Shown: piece after piece, positions 23,360 to 33,929 of the stretch
Position numbering within the stretch: position 1 is the first letter of the stretch
Layout: each line of letters starts with the position of its first letter
Origin: Ilyonectria destructans
Lineage: Eukaryota; Ascomycota; Sordariomycetes; Hypocreales; Nectriaceae
NCBI GenBank assembly: GCA_020740775.1
Contig: JAHEWK010000001.1
Coordinates: 4,154,001-4,218,000 of the forward strand
Length of the DNA: 64,000 nucleotides
Reading direction: 5' to 3'
Notes under the pieces: generated by a model
Database searches by the model: none
What the model saw: the letters and a program-made list of their open reading frames with translations, nothing else
What the model was told of the DNA's origin: nothing
Program-made: the position numbers and the translations under genes

Positions 23360-26298
23360 ATGGTCAAGTCATACCTGTAAGGTCACCGGGACATTCTTGC
23401 GACCCGGGCTAATCCCTTGCGCTTAGGAAATACGAACACGACAAGTCGTTTGGCATCGTTGCCTCCAGTACTTCGAATCTCGTCTGGACGTCGAGGGACC
23501 GAACGGGTGTCGGCGCGGGACAAGCCATCGCCGCTGCGAACGAGGAGGTTCTGTGCTGGGATATCAAGAAAGGCGAGCTTGTTGGCCGGTGGAGAGATGA
23601 ACGATGTACGGTCCCCGTGACTGCGATCGCTCAGAGCAAGACCGACAAGGACGTTTTCGCCGTGGGGTACGAGGACGGCAGCATTCGACTCTGGGATAGC
23701 AAGATTTCCACCGTCATTGTCAACTTCAATGGCCACAAGTCCGCCATTACCAAACTTTCTTTCGACAAATCTGGAGTCAGGCTTGCCAGTGGTTCCAAGG
23801 ATACCGACATTATCGTCTGGGATCTCGTCGCTGAGGTTGGCCAGTTCAAGTTGCGAGGACACAAGGATCAAGTGACGGGCCTTCAGTTCGTGGAGCCAGA
23901 GCCGCAAGTCGAAGGCGAAAATGGCGCGCAAGCAATGGTTCTCGATGGCGAAGGAGCATCCGACGGCTTCCTTTTGACCACGGGCAAGGATTCTCTCATA
24001 AAGCTCTGGGACCTGACCTCGAGACACTGTATTGAGACGCACATCTCACAAACCAATGGCGAGTGCTGGGCTCTTGGACTCTCTCCCGACTACAGTGGCT
24101 GCATCACAGCCGGAAACGATGGAGAAATCAAGGTTTGGTCCTTGGACGCGGATGGCCTGGCGCTGAGCGCCCGTCGGGTTGATATGCCCGCCGCGACTCA
24201 GTTTCTCCACGACCGAGGAACCCTCCATCGTCAAAGCAAAGACAGGGCGACTGAGGTGGTTTTCCATCCCAAACGGGACTACTTTGCCGTACATGGCTCA
24301 GAAAAGGCTGTGGACGTGTGGCGGATACGAACGGAGTCCGAGATCAAGAAAGGTCTAGCTCGCAAGCGGAGAAGACGTCGTGAGAAGCGAAAGGACGGAA
24401 AAGCCGCCGACGAAGAGATGGCAGATGGAGAAGATAAGTCGGAAGATGTGTCTAAGGCTGATGTCAGCGATGTCTTCGTTCAATACGTCATTCTGCGGAC
24501 GGGTGGAAAGGTTCGATCTGTTGACTGGGCCTTGCCGGCTGGACAGAAGGACCTCCATCTGCTGGTGGGGACAACGAACAACCAACTGGAATACTACAGC
24601 CTACCACCAAAGGAGAAGAGCGAGAAATCGAAAAAGGAAGATGTTCCTGACTACACTCGGGCACTCTCTGTCGACCTGCCCGGTCATCGAACGGATATCC
24701 GAGCTCTGTCATTGAGCTCGGACGACAAAATGTTGGCATCAGCATCAAATGGCAGCTTGAAGATCTGGAACATCAAGACTCAAAACTGTATTCGGACATT
24801 TGAGTGTGGCTATGCGTTGTGCTGTTCGTTCCTGCCAGGAGACAAGGTGGTTGTTGTTGGAACGAAGAGCGGCGAGTTGCAGCTCTTTGACGTTGCCTCA
24901 GCCGCTCTCCTCGATAGCGTTGACGCTCATGAGGGTGCAATTTGGTCGCTTCACGTCCACCCCAATGGCCAGTCAGTTGTTTCTGGAAGTGCTGACAAGT
25001 CCGCCAAGTTCTGGGACTTCAAGATTATCCAAGAAGAAGTTCTGGGTACGACAAGGACGACGGCAAAGCTGAAGCTGGTGCAGTCCAGGGTGATGAAGGT
25101 TTCAGACGATATTCTCAGTCTCAAATTTTCACCAGATGCAAAGCTACTCGCTGTTGCCCTTCTTGACAACACTGTCAAGGTCTTCTTTGTCGACTCCCTA
25201 AAGCTCTACCTTAATCTCTACGGACACAAGCTTCCCGTGCTCAGCATGGATATTTCATACGACAGCAAGTTGATCGTCACTAGCTCGGCAGACAAGAACA
25301 TTAGAATTTGGGGCCTCGACTTTGGCGACTGCCACAAGGCTCTCTTTGGACACCAAGACAGTATTCTCCAGGTCGCGTTCGTCCCACACAACTCGGACGG
25401 AAACGGCCACCACTTCTTCAGCAGCAGTAAGGACCGCACTATCCGATACTGGGATGGCGACAAGTTTGAGCAAATCCAGAGGCTTGATGGTCACCATGGT
25501 GAGGTTTGGGCTATCGCCATCAGCCACACTGGAAACTTTGTGGCCAGTGCCGGCCACGACAAGAGCATCCGAGTTTGGAATGAGACGGATGAGCAAATAT
25601 TCCTCGAGGAAGAACGTGAGAGGGAAATTGAGGAACTGTACGAGAGCACTCTGACCACCTCCCTGGAACGAGAACCGGATGCCCAGGATGAGAACGGCGA
25701 AGTCGGAGCCGCTAGCAAGCAAACCACCGAGACTCTGATGGCCGGAGAGCGAATAGCAGAGGCCCTCGAGATGGGCATGGCGGACCTCAACCTGCTGAAG
25801 GAGTACGAAGAGGCCAAGCTCACGAACCCTCACGCCATGCCCCCGCAACGAAATCCCGTCTTCCTCGCTCTTGGGAACATCACGGCCGAGGCGCACGTCA
25901 TGTCGGTGCTGCAGCGCATCAAGGCCTCGGCTTTGCACGACGCCCTGCTGGTCCTCCCCTTTGCCTCCGTTCCGATCCTCTTCACCTTCCTCAACATCTT
26001 TGCCATACGCTCGATGAACATCCCCCTCACGTGCCGCATCCTCTTCTTCATGCTCAAGACCCACCACAAGCAGATCGTGGCGAGCCGCACTATGAAGGTC
26101 ATGCTAGACGGCATCCGAGTAAACCTCCGCGGGGCGCTCAAGCGCCAGAAGAACGAGATGGGCGTCAACATTGCGGCGCTCAAGGTGGTGGGCATGCAGA
26201 TCCGCGACAAGAACATCAAGGATTACGTGGATGAGAACTGGGAGGAGGAGAACGAGGAGAGGAGCGCCAAGAAGCGCGCGTTTGTTCATGTTGCCTGA
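23360..26298 (+). CDS. utp12: U3 snoRNP / SSU processome protein Utp12 (Dip2)
   Basis: Nucleolar WD40 protein of the UTP-B subcomplex, needed for early 18S rRNA processing. 962 aa in two exons: a 17-nt first exon 23360-23376 (MVKSYL), a 50-bp intron, and 23427-26298. The tiny first exon is easy to miss, but the encoded MVKSYLKYEHDKSFG is the usual family start. Two WD40 propellers (about residues 20-660) show repeated (S/A)xDxSIRxW-type ends such as GYEDGSIRLWD, SADKNIRIWG and GHDKSIRVWNE. A basic linker around 325-345 (RKRRRRREKRK) could act as a nucleolar signal. The Utp12 domain lies at about 770-910. Yeast Dip2 is 943 aa. The gene is complete and ordinary. A tandem neighbour on the same strand starts 735 bp downstream. 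Confidence 0.95.
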
Positions 26299-27033
26299 TG
26301 TAGACGAATCCATTATTTGAAGGTAGATAAAAGTGTATAGAATTGGACTACGATTTCATTTCCACTTGTCCTCTCATGTAAGATGTGATATGCGGCTGCT
26401 TTCAGTGGTTGATGTAAATGAATTGTCTTTGGATGATGCCACCCTCTGGTTCATTTAGCTGGTCCCTCCTCCCTGTGGTAGCTATTCCCAGAGTTTAGGC
26501 TGGATAGATGTATCATGTAGTTATCCTTGAATTGAATTTAACATCCTATGTGTTAGACCTTGGGAAGACGTGCGCTTGAAGAAGGGAGGTAAGTGTCGCT
26601 GGAGTGACGTCCATAATGCATGTGGAGGTTGAAGTCCTGGTGCATTGAACCAGGAAGCGGACCCCTCAATAGTCGCTGGGAGGAGTTGAAGAGGGACGAC
26701 TCGATAGCGACGGAGGGGAGCACTTCGCACGACCAGCCAAGAGCCGGAATATCTCAATTTTCTAGGGAAAAAACCACCATTTGCACGGAACATTTCCGAG
26801 AGCGACTTCGGCAATTGAATCGTCGCCAGAATCCATAATTTTACGGTTTCTCCATTCGGTCGGGTTCAATCCGTGGGACCACGGCGACGGGACCGACCTC
26901 CGAGGCTTATCCACCGGCGTCTCGTTCCGAAGTCGCGTTCCGTGGCAATCGATCCCGCCATCATTCGAGAGGAAGAACTCATTCATACAAGGCCACGACA
27001 TTTTCCGCCTTCGCCTCGAGCCCCCCTTTCACA
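26299..27033. other. Intergenic, UTP12 3' flank and FAHD1 promoter
   Basis: AT-rich sequence just after the UTP12 stop fits a 3' UTR. The rest is the upstream region of the acylpyruvase gene. No other gene seen. Confidence 0.6.
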
Positions 27034-27887
27034 ATGTTCGCCCTCCGACGCACAATGGCTAGCCTAGCCCCCCAGGCGTCGACCCTGAAGCAGGCCGGCA
27101 AGGTCGTGTGCATTGGCCGCAACTTCGCGTATGCCTTCATCTCAAGCCTCGGCATCCCTCCCGCAATGAGCTCTCACTGACCACGCGGCCACGTAGGGAG
27201 CACATTGCTGAGCTGAACAACACCAAGCCCAAGCAGCCCTTTTTCTTCCTCAAGCCCCCGTCGTCCATTGTCCTTCCTGGTGAGGGCTCTGTGCTGCGAC
27301 CCAAGGGCATTGACATGCACTATGAGGTCGAGCTTGCCCTCGTCATCGGCAAGGCGGTCCGGGATCTCCAGGCCGACGATACCAAGGGAGCTCTGGAGGC
27401 TATCCAGGGTATGTGACTGTGCTCTAAAGCTCAACCAGAACCATTTGTTGATTGTGTAGCGTACGCCGTGGCCATTGACATGACGGCCCGCAACGCCCAG
27501 AATGAGGCCAAGAAGAAGGGTCTGCCCTGGGACATCGCCAAGGGTTTCGATACCTTCCTGCCCATGAGCAAGATCATCACTAAGGATTCCATCAAGAACC
27601 CCCAGGACGTTGAGCTGTGGCTCAAGGTCAACGGCGAGATCAAGCAGCAGGGCTCTACCAACCTGATGATCTACCAGATCCCCCGCATCCTGAGCGACAT
27701 TTCCAAGGTCATGACCCTGCAGCCCGGCGACATTGTCCTCACCGGAACCCCTGCCGGTGTTGGTCCCGCGGTCCCCGGCGATGTCATCAGCGCCGGCGTG
27801 AGGGTAGATGGCAAGGAGCTCGAGGCTGGCAGCATTGAGATTCCTGTCGAGGAGTCGCCCAGCTCGTACGCCTTTGCCGAGACTTGA
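27034..27887 (+). CDS. Fumarylacetoacetate-hydrolase family, FAHD1-like
   Basis: Likely acylpyruvase / oxaloacetate decarboxylase of the FAHD1 type, which cleaves acylpyruvates to pyruvate plus an acid; in animals it is mitochondrial. 244 aa, three exons: 27034-27128, 27197-27408 and 27460-27887, introns of 68 and 51 bp. The domain fills the protein: KVVCIGRNFAEHIAEL at the start, FFFLKPPSSIV, then HYEVELALVIG carrying the two metal-binding Glu, the metal Asp region (AIDMTARNAQ) and KGLPWDIAKGFDTF. TGTPAGVGP closes the active site. Two in-frame ATGs are possible, at 27034 (MFALRRTMAS) and 27055 (MASLAP). The longer form has a short basic presequence. The family also contains ureidoglycolate- and homoprotocatechuate-pathway members, but the length and start fit FAHD1 best. 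It is convergent with BNA1, 183 bp between stops. Confidence 0.88.
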
Positions 27888-28070
27888 GAGGGACATTTGG
27901 AATTTTAAACATGACGAGCCATGCCACGAGCTGGGATAGGAAAAGGGAAGTGGGATGTACACTAGCCACCAAACTTGTATAGATTCCGACAAGAGATGTA
28001 TACCATCTCTGAACATACAACTATTGCTACAATGATGAGCGTTTTACACTCTCCATTCACTGCCTAGGAT

Positions 28071-28756
28071 TTACTCCAAATTGGGATCCTTGATCGACCC
28101 AGGCTTCGGGGCCCAGTCGGCCACCACGCCGCACTTGCCGCATGTCCTCTTCTCGGTACTGGCTTTGAATTCTTCCACGCTGGCCTTGATCTGAGTGCCC
28201 AGGTCAGTGCAGTGGAAGGCGGCCTCATGGACAACCTCCTTACACTCGGCGCAGTACCACCTCATGCGGTCGAGGGAGTCCGGCGGGCGACGCTGCTCGA
28301 GGACGACGCCGACGGTGTTGGCGAAGCGGACGGGGTTGTGGGGGGTGTTGCTGGGTAGCAGGAACATGTCGCCCTCGCGGATGATGATGTCGCGGAACTG
28401 GCCGTCGTCGACGACTTTGAGCATCATGGCGCCCTTGTACTGATAGAACCATTCTGGCGTCTGATTGATGTGGTAGTCGGTTCTGGCGTTGGGCCCGCCG
28501 ACGATCTGGATTGAGTGGGTGAGTTCTTTTTGCTCATGGCAGAGATGGTGAGTGAGGGTTTTGTACCATGACGGTAAAGTCATCATTGTAGACGCAGTAG
28601 TTGTTAATAGGCGGCTGAAGAAGATGAGAATTCTCTTCAAGCCTTTTCAAGCGAGTTAGCAAGAATGAGTTGCTGTTGTAAGGCTCACGTCGTGAGGTGG
28701 GATGGAAGGATGGTGTTGACTCACCACTTGGGCAAGTTGACGGGCGGCGCAAGCAT
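28071..28756 (-). CDS. bna1: 3-hydroxyanthranilate 3,4-dioxygenase
   Basis: Iron(II) dioxygenase (EC 1.13.11.6) of the kynurenine pathway. It opens the ring of 3-hydroxyanthranilate to aminocarboxymuconate semialdehyde, which cyclises to quinolinate for NAD synthesis; cytosolic. 180 aa in three exons: 28756-28725, 28642-28567 and 28505-28071, introns of 82 and 61 bp. The N-terminus [19 protein letters not shown] appears only after splicing. Cupin metal ligands are His48, Glu54 and His92, with spacing identical to characterised enzymes (+6, +38). Substrate-binding Arg44 and Arg96 are also present. A C-terminal rubredoxin-like site is visible in CAEC and CGKC, as in yeast and bacterial enzymes. 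The gene is complete. Confidence 0.95.
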
Positions 28757-29625
28757 CGTCTTGCGCAAGTGTTGCACTATTGCGCTTGAGGATAGCCCGG
28801 AGCCTAGATAGTTGACAAAGACAAGTGTAGAAGAGACAGAACAAGTTGCGCCTGGTGGTAACCAAGTCCTGTGGGCGAGTGAGCGGCGTCAAGTCAATGC
28901 CAGTCCTGATGGCGTGGTTTGTCACGGGCAGAAAGAAACTATAGACTACAGAGTTCTAGACAGACCAACTATTTTCGCTGTGGTTGATGACTACTAAATT
29001 TCTAGGTCTTAATATGGAGATGCTGGCAACTCTACTCTGTCACTATGTCAGTTTTTATCTTTGGACCCCTCCCTTGTAGCTCTAGAGTGTGACGCAGCAG
29101 TGTCAGCAACGGCTAGGGAGCAGCTTCAGCGAGGACCACGCGGACAGGGGACACTGGGGGGCCTCGACCACTAAAGCCGGGGCGACAGTGGTCACTGAGC
29201 GGTACCCCCGCCTCCGTACCAGGATCGAGGCACTCGGGGTACCTCTCAGCCATGTCTGTCCAGACCAGCGGACCCCGTGCGCCCAGACCCTCCCGCCTCC
29301 CCTCGCACTACGTCGTGCATGTGCCTGCAGGGAAGGGAGGATGCTGGAACATAGGTCGGTAGCACCATCTCCAACTCGAAGCTCCTCTAACTAAGACCAA
29401 CCATTCCACGTTTGAGCACGTTTGAGCGCGTTTCTTGAGCAACGGCATCGCCCCATTTGTCTTTATCTTGACTATATCTCCAGCTTCAAATCATCCCACA
29501 CATCGCGGCTCACCGTCCCCAACTCTCGCTCTCGCCATTGATTGACGCCCATCACCTCTCCGCACCTCCGACGCTAGACCGACCTCGCTCCTCGACCCAG
29601 CTCCTCGACCTCCCGACATCACACA
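28757..29625. other. Divergent intergenic, bna1 and Ctr gene
   Basis: Upstream regions of the reverse-strand bna1 and the forward-strand copper transporter. No gene recognised; the ORF around 29089-29394 has no protein-like pattern. A short direct repeat at 29408-29443 could be regulatory. Confidence 0.55.
29408..29443. promoter_or_regulatory. Repeated TTTGAGC elements upstream of Ctr
   Basis: Two perfect tandem copies of ACGTTTGAGC (29408-29427) are followed by a diverged third, GCGTTTCTTGAGCAAC. The last contains TGAGCAA, seven of eight bases of the reverse complement of the yeast Mac1 copper-response core TTTGCTCA. It lies about 180 bp before the Ctr start codon. Function is inferred only. 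Confidence 0.35.
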
Positions 29626-30453
29626 ATGGATCACAGCGGCATGGACCACAGCGGAATGGGCCACGGTGGAATGGACCACGGCGATGGCGGCATGCACGAC
29701 ATGTGCAGTATGAGCGTGAGTAGAGCGCCTCTCCTCCCCGCCCCCTCGTGAAGCCATCACCAGCTCACCACCCTCGCCCCCGCAGATGCTCTTCACCTGG
29801 GACACGACCAACCTCTGCATCGTCTTCCGCCAGTGGCACGTCCGCTCCACCACATCCCTCCTCTTCTCCCTCCTCGCCGTCGTCCTCCTCGCCGTTGGCT
29901 ACGAAGCCCTCCGCGCCCTCTCTCGCCGATATGAGGATACCCTCGCCAAGAGTGTCCAGGCCCTGCCGAGTAAGCTAGAATCCCTACTCCTTGCCATATC
30001 CCGTACCGCAAAGACCGCATATCATTCCCATCCCGAAAGGCTGGGGTCGCCAGGAAGTAAAAAAAGAAGAAGAAGAAGTTGTGTTCGCTTTCTGTTTCTC
30101 TCCTTCTTCCCCCGATATGTTTGGGACGTGCGAATGCTAAGTCTTCCCTTGAGGTGGTACTGTTACTGAGACGACTCCTATGCTTTCAGGGCAGAACCAG
30201 GGCCAGGCAGATCAACGCGCCCACATCATCAAGGCTGTTCTTTACGCCCTGCAGAACTTCTATGCCTTTATGCTAATGTAAGCATCTCTGTTCGATTACG
30301 CCTGAACCAGGGAACTCGCAGCTAAATACACACAGGCTCGTCTTCATGACCTACAACGGATGGGTCATGATTGCTGTAACGCTGGGCGCCTTTATTGGCT
30401 ATGTTACCTTTGGACAGAAGACGTCAGCCACCAAGGACAATGCTTGCCATTAA
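29626..30453 (+). CDS. Ctr-family copper transporter
   Basis: Copper(I) importer of the plasma or vacuolar membrane, acting as a trimer. 159 aa, four exons: 29626-29715, 29786-29969, 30190-30277 and 30336-30453, introns of 70, 220 and 58 bp. The N-terminus is a Met/His/Gly copper-binding segment with four repeats of the type MDHSG or MGHGG followed by MHDMCSM. TM1 covers about residues 52-72. TM2 has the Mxxx-M selectivity motif (MLVFM), and TM3 has the packing motif GAFIG. A cysteine lies two residues from the C-terminus (NACH), as in the CxC or HCH tails of the family. Complete. High-affinity plasma membrane and vacuolar Ctr proteins cannot be separated from sequence alone. Copper-dependent transcription is likely. 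It is convergent with the Nudix gene. Confidence 0.93.
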
Positions 30454-30707
30454 TCAAGCATGATGCTGTGATGAGCACAAGCGGGTCGATTGGATAATAT
30501 TGCGAGCCTCTGTAATGTCCTCTTGTGATGTCCTCTAGATATTAGACATCCGCTATACTCTGCGACTTTGGAATTGCCCATGTTGAATAAAGAGAAGAAA
30601 CAACATGGCCATACGCTCTATGAATCTTTACGACTCCCCAACCCCCTTTGGCACATCCAAACCCATGCCTTCAACGCCTTGTTTCCACTCGCAAGTATCC
30701 AAACCAT

Positions 30708-32045
30708 CTACATCTTTGATGCATCCCCGTTCTCCTTCTTCTCCTGGGCCACATCAGTCAGATTGCCCTCTCTATCCGCCTCCATGATGATGTCATCATC
30801 TCCGTAATTGTCATTGTGCTCCATCTCGGGCTCCTCAGCATATGCAATCCGAGCAGCATCCACCAGCACGCGTGCCGTCATCCCCCACACCTTGAACCGC
30901 CCATCACGCTCCTCTTCCTCTTTGAGCTTCTCTGCCAAGTTACTCTGGTCGCAGTCATGTCGTGGCTTAGACACAGTTTGGTTGTTAACGGGCACGTAGA
31001 AGTTGTGCACTCGCCACGGGTAGTCCTTCCACGATACCCAGTTGCCGTCGTACCAGTGGCCCTCAGGCAGCGTCTCGCCCGGCGCAGGAGGCAGATCCGT
31101 TGACTTGAGAAAGTTGTAGAACGGCGCGCTGAAGACGGCGGCGACTTCGCGGGCGTCGAGCTTGGGGATCATGACATCCTCAACCACAGCTGCGGGAGAC
31201 CCGGGCGATTGCTCGGCATGGAGGAATGCGACACATGGCCGCACGACGAGGTGCGTCCGGGCGAGGGATGGAGGCAGACAGCAGAGATGCTCGATGCGGA
31301 ATGGCTTCGGGAGCTTGCGGTCGTCCATGGGGAGGCCGATCTCCTCCCACGCCTCACGCCGAGCTATCTGAACTACGCATTATCAGTGGTCAGAGTGGAA
31401 CACGAGCAAATGGAGCTGGGAGCTTGGAGGGAGCTCTTACAAACTGTTTCCTCGGTGCTGTCTGCCTTTCCTCCAGGGAACGCCGCGTGGCCAGAGAAGC
31501 TCCTCAAGCTCGCGGCGCGCATGGTGATAACCACACGCAAGTCGCCCCGGCGGTCCGCATACAGTAAGATCAACACAGCGGCACGCTTGCGAACCGGCAG
31601 ACGGTCCCAGAGCGGGAATGCTGGGGGCTTGTAGGTACGGAACCGGGCGATGGCAGCCTGCGATGGTGAGTAATCAGTCTGTGTGTGGCAGGCATGGCGT
31701 ATGACGGATGGAGAAAGCCTCGGAGTATAACCAAGGATTGAGTCATGAAGAAGCAAGCGCTGGCGGGATAGAGTTACGCGGAGGTCAATCGCTGGGGAGA
31801 CGTACCGCCGAAAATGGACTCAAGGGCGACATTGTCAAAGCATCATAGTATAGCGATGACTCTCCGAGGTTGACGTGTTCTCCAGTCGCGGCCTCGCGGA
31901 TGCCGTTCTGGATGGCGGTAACGTCGGCGTCGTTGATGGAGATTTCGGCCCCCGAGTGTGGCTCTGGTGCGCTGGCGGCGTTGCGAGATGCCTCTATGGA
32001 TAATGACGATGACAAAGCTGCTGCTGATGCTGATGCGTCAATCAT
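30708..32045 (-). CDS. pcd1: Nudix CoA diphosphatase, Pcd1-like
   Basis: Likely CoA pyrophosphatase that hydrolyses (oxidised or acyl-) CoA; yeast Pcd1 is peroxisomal. 373 aa with exons 32045-31806, 31657-31441 and 31372-30708, introns of 148 and 68 bp. The second intron interrupts the Nudix box. Only the acceptor at 31373 restores ETVFQIARREAWEEIGLP, the family pattern, which fixes the splice choice. The UPF0035-type motif (ITMRAASLRSFSGHAAFPGG) precedes the box at about 124-143. The Nudix signature runs from Gly143 to Leu166, with Glu159, Glu162 and Glu163. The C-terminus is long, acidic and low-complexity. The first in-frame ATG is 32045, but the frame stays open without ATG for another 220 bp upstream, so the true N-terminus is uncertain. 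No C-terminal PTS1 is visible (ends ASKM). Confidence 0.88.
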
Positions 32046-32645
32046 GATGCCTTCCAAGCTGCACCCCTCGCGGTCGCCACAGGTCGAGATCCGCGCATTG
32101 AGATGATGCCGGAGTGAGGTTGTGCCGCCTGCGGACTGGCTCGTGTCGGTGATACCGGCTCCGGCTCCGGCTCTGGAACGCTCTGCGGGGGCGGGGTTCT
32201 GGAAGGTGCGGAGACTTCGGCAGAGCAGCGAGCTGACCAGCCGGATTGGGACTGAGACAATGTCTCAACTTATACGGTTGGGCCTCGGTCGTCTTCCACG
32301 CGTGCGCCCAAGATCGGGAACGGGGCGTGGTGTCCTCCAGATCGGATGCCAAGATAATTAGTAGATGCGATGCCGCAGATGCTCACAATGTGCGGGAGTC
32401 AGTTCTGCATTACACCATATTATTATTACTGCAAGTTTGTGCTATTGACTCATCGAAACACTAGACCAAAGATTGCATGTACATGAAGGATAGAATAGTT
32501 GCTTGTTGCGAATAAGCGACTGTGCAGGGGAATCTCTAAAATCAACCACGCCGTCCTGGCAATGCACCGACCGTCTAGATTACCAGCGCCCCCAAACAAA
32601 GGACAGATATTAGCCTGGTACTAGTACCGATTACTCCTTGACTCT
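32046..32645. other. Upstream of Nudix gene and flank of next gene
   Basis: The part 32046-32264 is in open frame with the Nudix gene and may be coding or leader. It includes a GGCTCC repeat near 32158-32175. The part up to 32645 is AT-richer and fits a 3' UTR of the 427-aa gene or spacer. No separate gene seen. Confidence 0.5.
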
Positions 32646-33929
32646 TCATCGCGAGAGGGCCTCCTCCGGGATGATATTGATCTGGGCCCTCAACTGATGC
32701 TGGCGCCTCTCGGCCTTGGACATTAGCTTGGCGTTGCTGAGCATGTCATCGGCGAAGGGCATGGTCTTGAGCTGAGGAGACGAATCCAACACCTCGGCCT
32801 GCTGATGAGGCACGCTGCGTGGGGCCAAGACCGATCCCGTCCTGGGGGCGCCCCGTTCTTCAGATCGGCGAGAGAAGAACTCCTTGAGGTCCCTCATGGG
32901 GCCTTCTTCGAGCTCGGACTCCTCGTCGTCCGACGTCTCAAAGACGCTGCGAGAGGGGGTGGACATGGCACCCTGAGGAGGATTGGGGGAGGGAGGGCTG
33001 AGAGCCGACTTATCGGGACGGTCACCGCCCGCGAAAGACCCATGGGCCGAGCAAACCGACCTGGGAGGCTCTCGCCGCCGGTGGAAGAGAGACTTGGCCG
33101 TGCCGCTGAGGCGGCTGGTCAGCGACCGGCTGCGGGCAAGCCCAGGGTTCAGGTTGCGGCCCCGCTGCTGCTTGTCGAGGAGGGCCAGGTTGCTGGTAAT
33201 TCGGTGGTACTCATCTGCGGTCTCCGTGTCGCTAAAGTGGCTGTACGACTGGCTCATATGCCAGGAGTCACTGTCCGTGTCAAACTGATCGTCGTCGATA
33301 TCCACAATCGGCTCCACGATGCTTGGAGTGTTGCTGTAGATGCTAGACGCCCTCTTCATAGAAGAGGTGCTGTGCAGGAGCGGTTGAGGCGACTTCGGGC
33401 CGGTCGAGCTGCGGTTGCTAGTGGTTCCGTCGTTGTCGTCCTCGTCCTCAAGTAGCGGAGGCATGCAGCATTCACTGCACTTTGGCATGTTCACGTACTC
33501 ATCTTCGAGGGCGAGCTCGTCCATTGACTGGCTGTAGTTGCTGGATGAGTCGTCCCGGATCAGAACTGGAGATGCCACTGGAGAGAAGCCACGGGTGGGG
33601 CTCCAGTCGAAACAAAGGCCGACTTGGCCAGTGAGTTGCTGAACTTTGAGAGACTGGCGGTGCTCTGCAAAAGGAGTACCGGGCAAGCTCGTGGTTGAGC
33701 GGTGCGGAAGAGCCATAGACTGCATGGTGGGAGGCAGGTCTTCGACGCTGTTCCCCCGTCTAGCGGTAGAAGGGAAAAGGCTGAGCCTCACTGATGGTCT
33801 GGCCGAGCTCTTGGATGGGATAGGGGGCGCAGGTGGAGGCGAGGGCAGAGGCTTGGTGCGGTAGATGCCCTCGTTCTCCGGGGCCAAGGAGACCTCCATA
33901 CCGTCGAGGGAATGGGCGTAACTTGACAT
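32646..33929 (-). CDS. Disordered fungal protein, unknown function
   Basis: Single-exon gene, 427 aa, not recognised. ATG at 33929 is the first of the frame. The protein is rich in Ser, Pro, Asp and Glu and has no clear globular domain. Visible elements are a proline-rich SH3-ligand-like segment (LPSPPPAPPIPSK, about 29-41), a short Cys cluster (CSECCMPP, about 150-157), long Ser/Asp-rich acidic tracts around 215-235, a basic block with ARSRSLTSRLSGTAKSLF (about 272-289) and a conserved-looking C-terminal helix (LMSKAERRQHQLRAQINIIP). Many possible phosphosites. Composition suggests a scaffold or signalling substrate, but this is inference. Codon use and the intact length support a real gene. 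Confidence 0.75.
   Translation of the reverse strand: MSSYAHSLDGMEVSLAPENEGIYRTKPLPSPPPAPPIPSKSSARPSVRLSLFPSTARRGNSVEDLPPTMQSMALPHRSTTSLPGTPFAEHRQSLKVQQLTGQVGLCFDWSPTRGFSPVASPVLIRDDSSSNYSQSMDELALEDEYVNMPKCSECCMPPLLEDEDDNDGTTSNRSSTGPKSPQPLLHSTSSMKRASSIYSNTPSIVEPIVDIDDDQFDTDSDSWHMSQSYSHFSDTETADEYHRITSNLALLDKQQRGRNLNPGLARSRSLTSRLSGTAKSLFHRRREPPRSVCSAHGSFAGGDRPDKSALSPPSPNPPQGAMSTPSRSVFETSDDEESELEEGPMRDLKEFFSRRSEERGAPRTGSVLAPRSVPHQQAEVLDSSPQLKTMPFADDMLSNAKLMSKAERRQHQLRAQINIIPEEALSR

Noticed and set aside
25255..26067. 270-codon reverse ORF
   Set aside because: Lies antisense inside UTP12, whose frame has WD40 and Utp12 motifs. The antisense product is a codon-bias mirror with no motif.
27174..28016. 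280-codon reverse ORF
   Set aside because: Antisense to the FAHD1-like gene, which has catalytic motifs and clean introns. The ORF runs across those introns.
32805..33455. 216-codon forward ORF
   Set aside because: Antisense to the 427-aa gene; Arg/Val-rich mirror composition.
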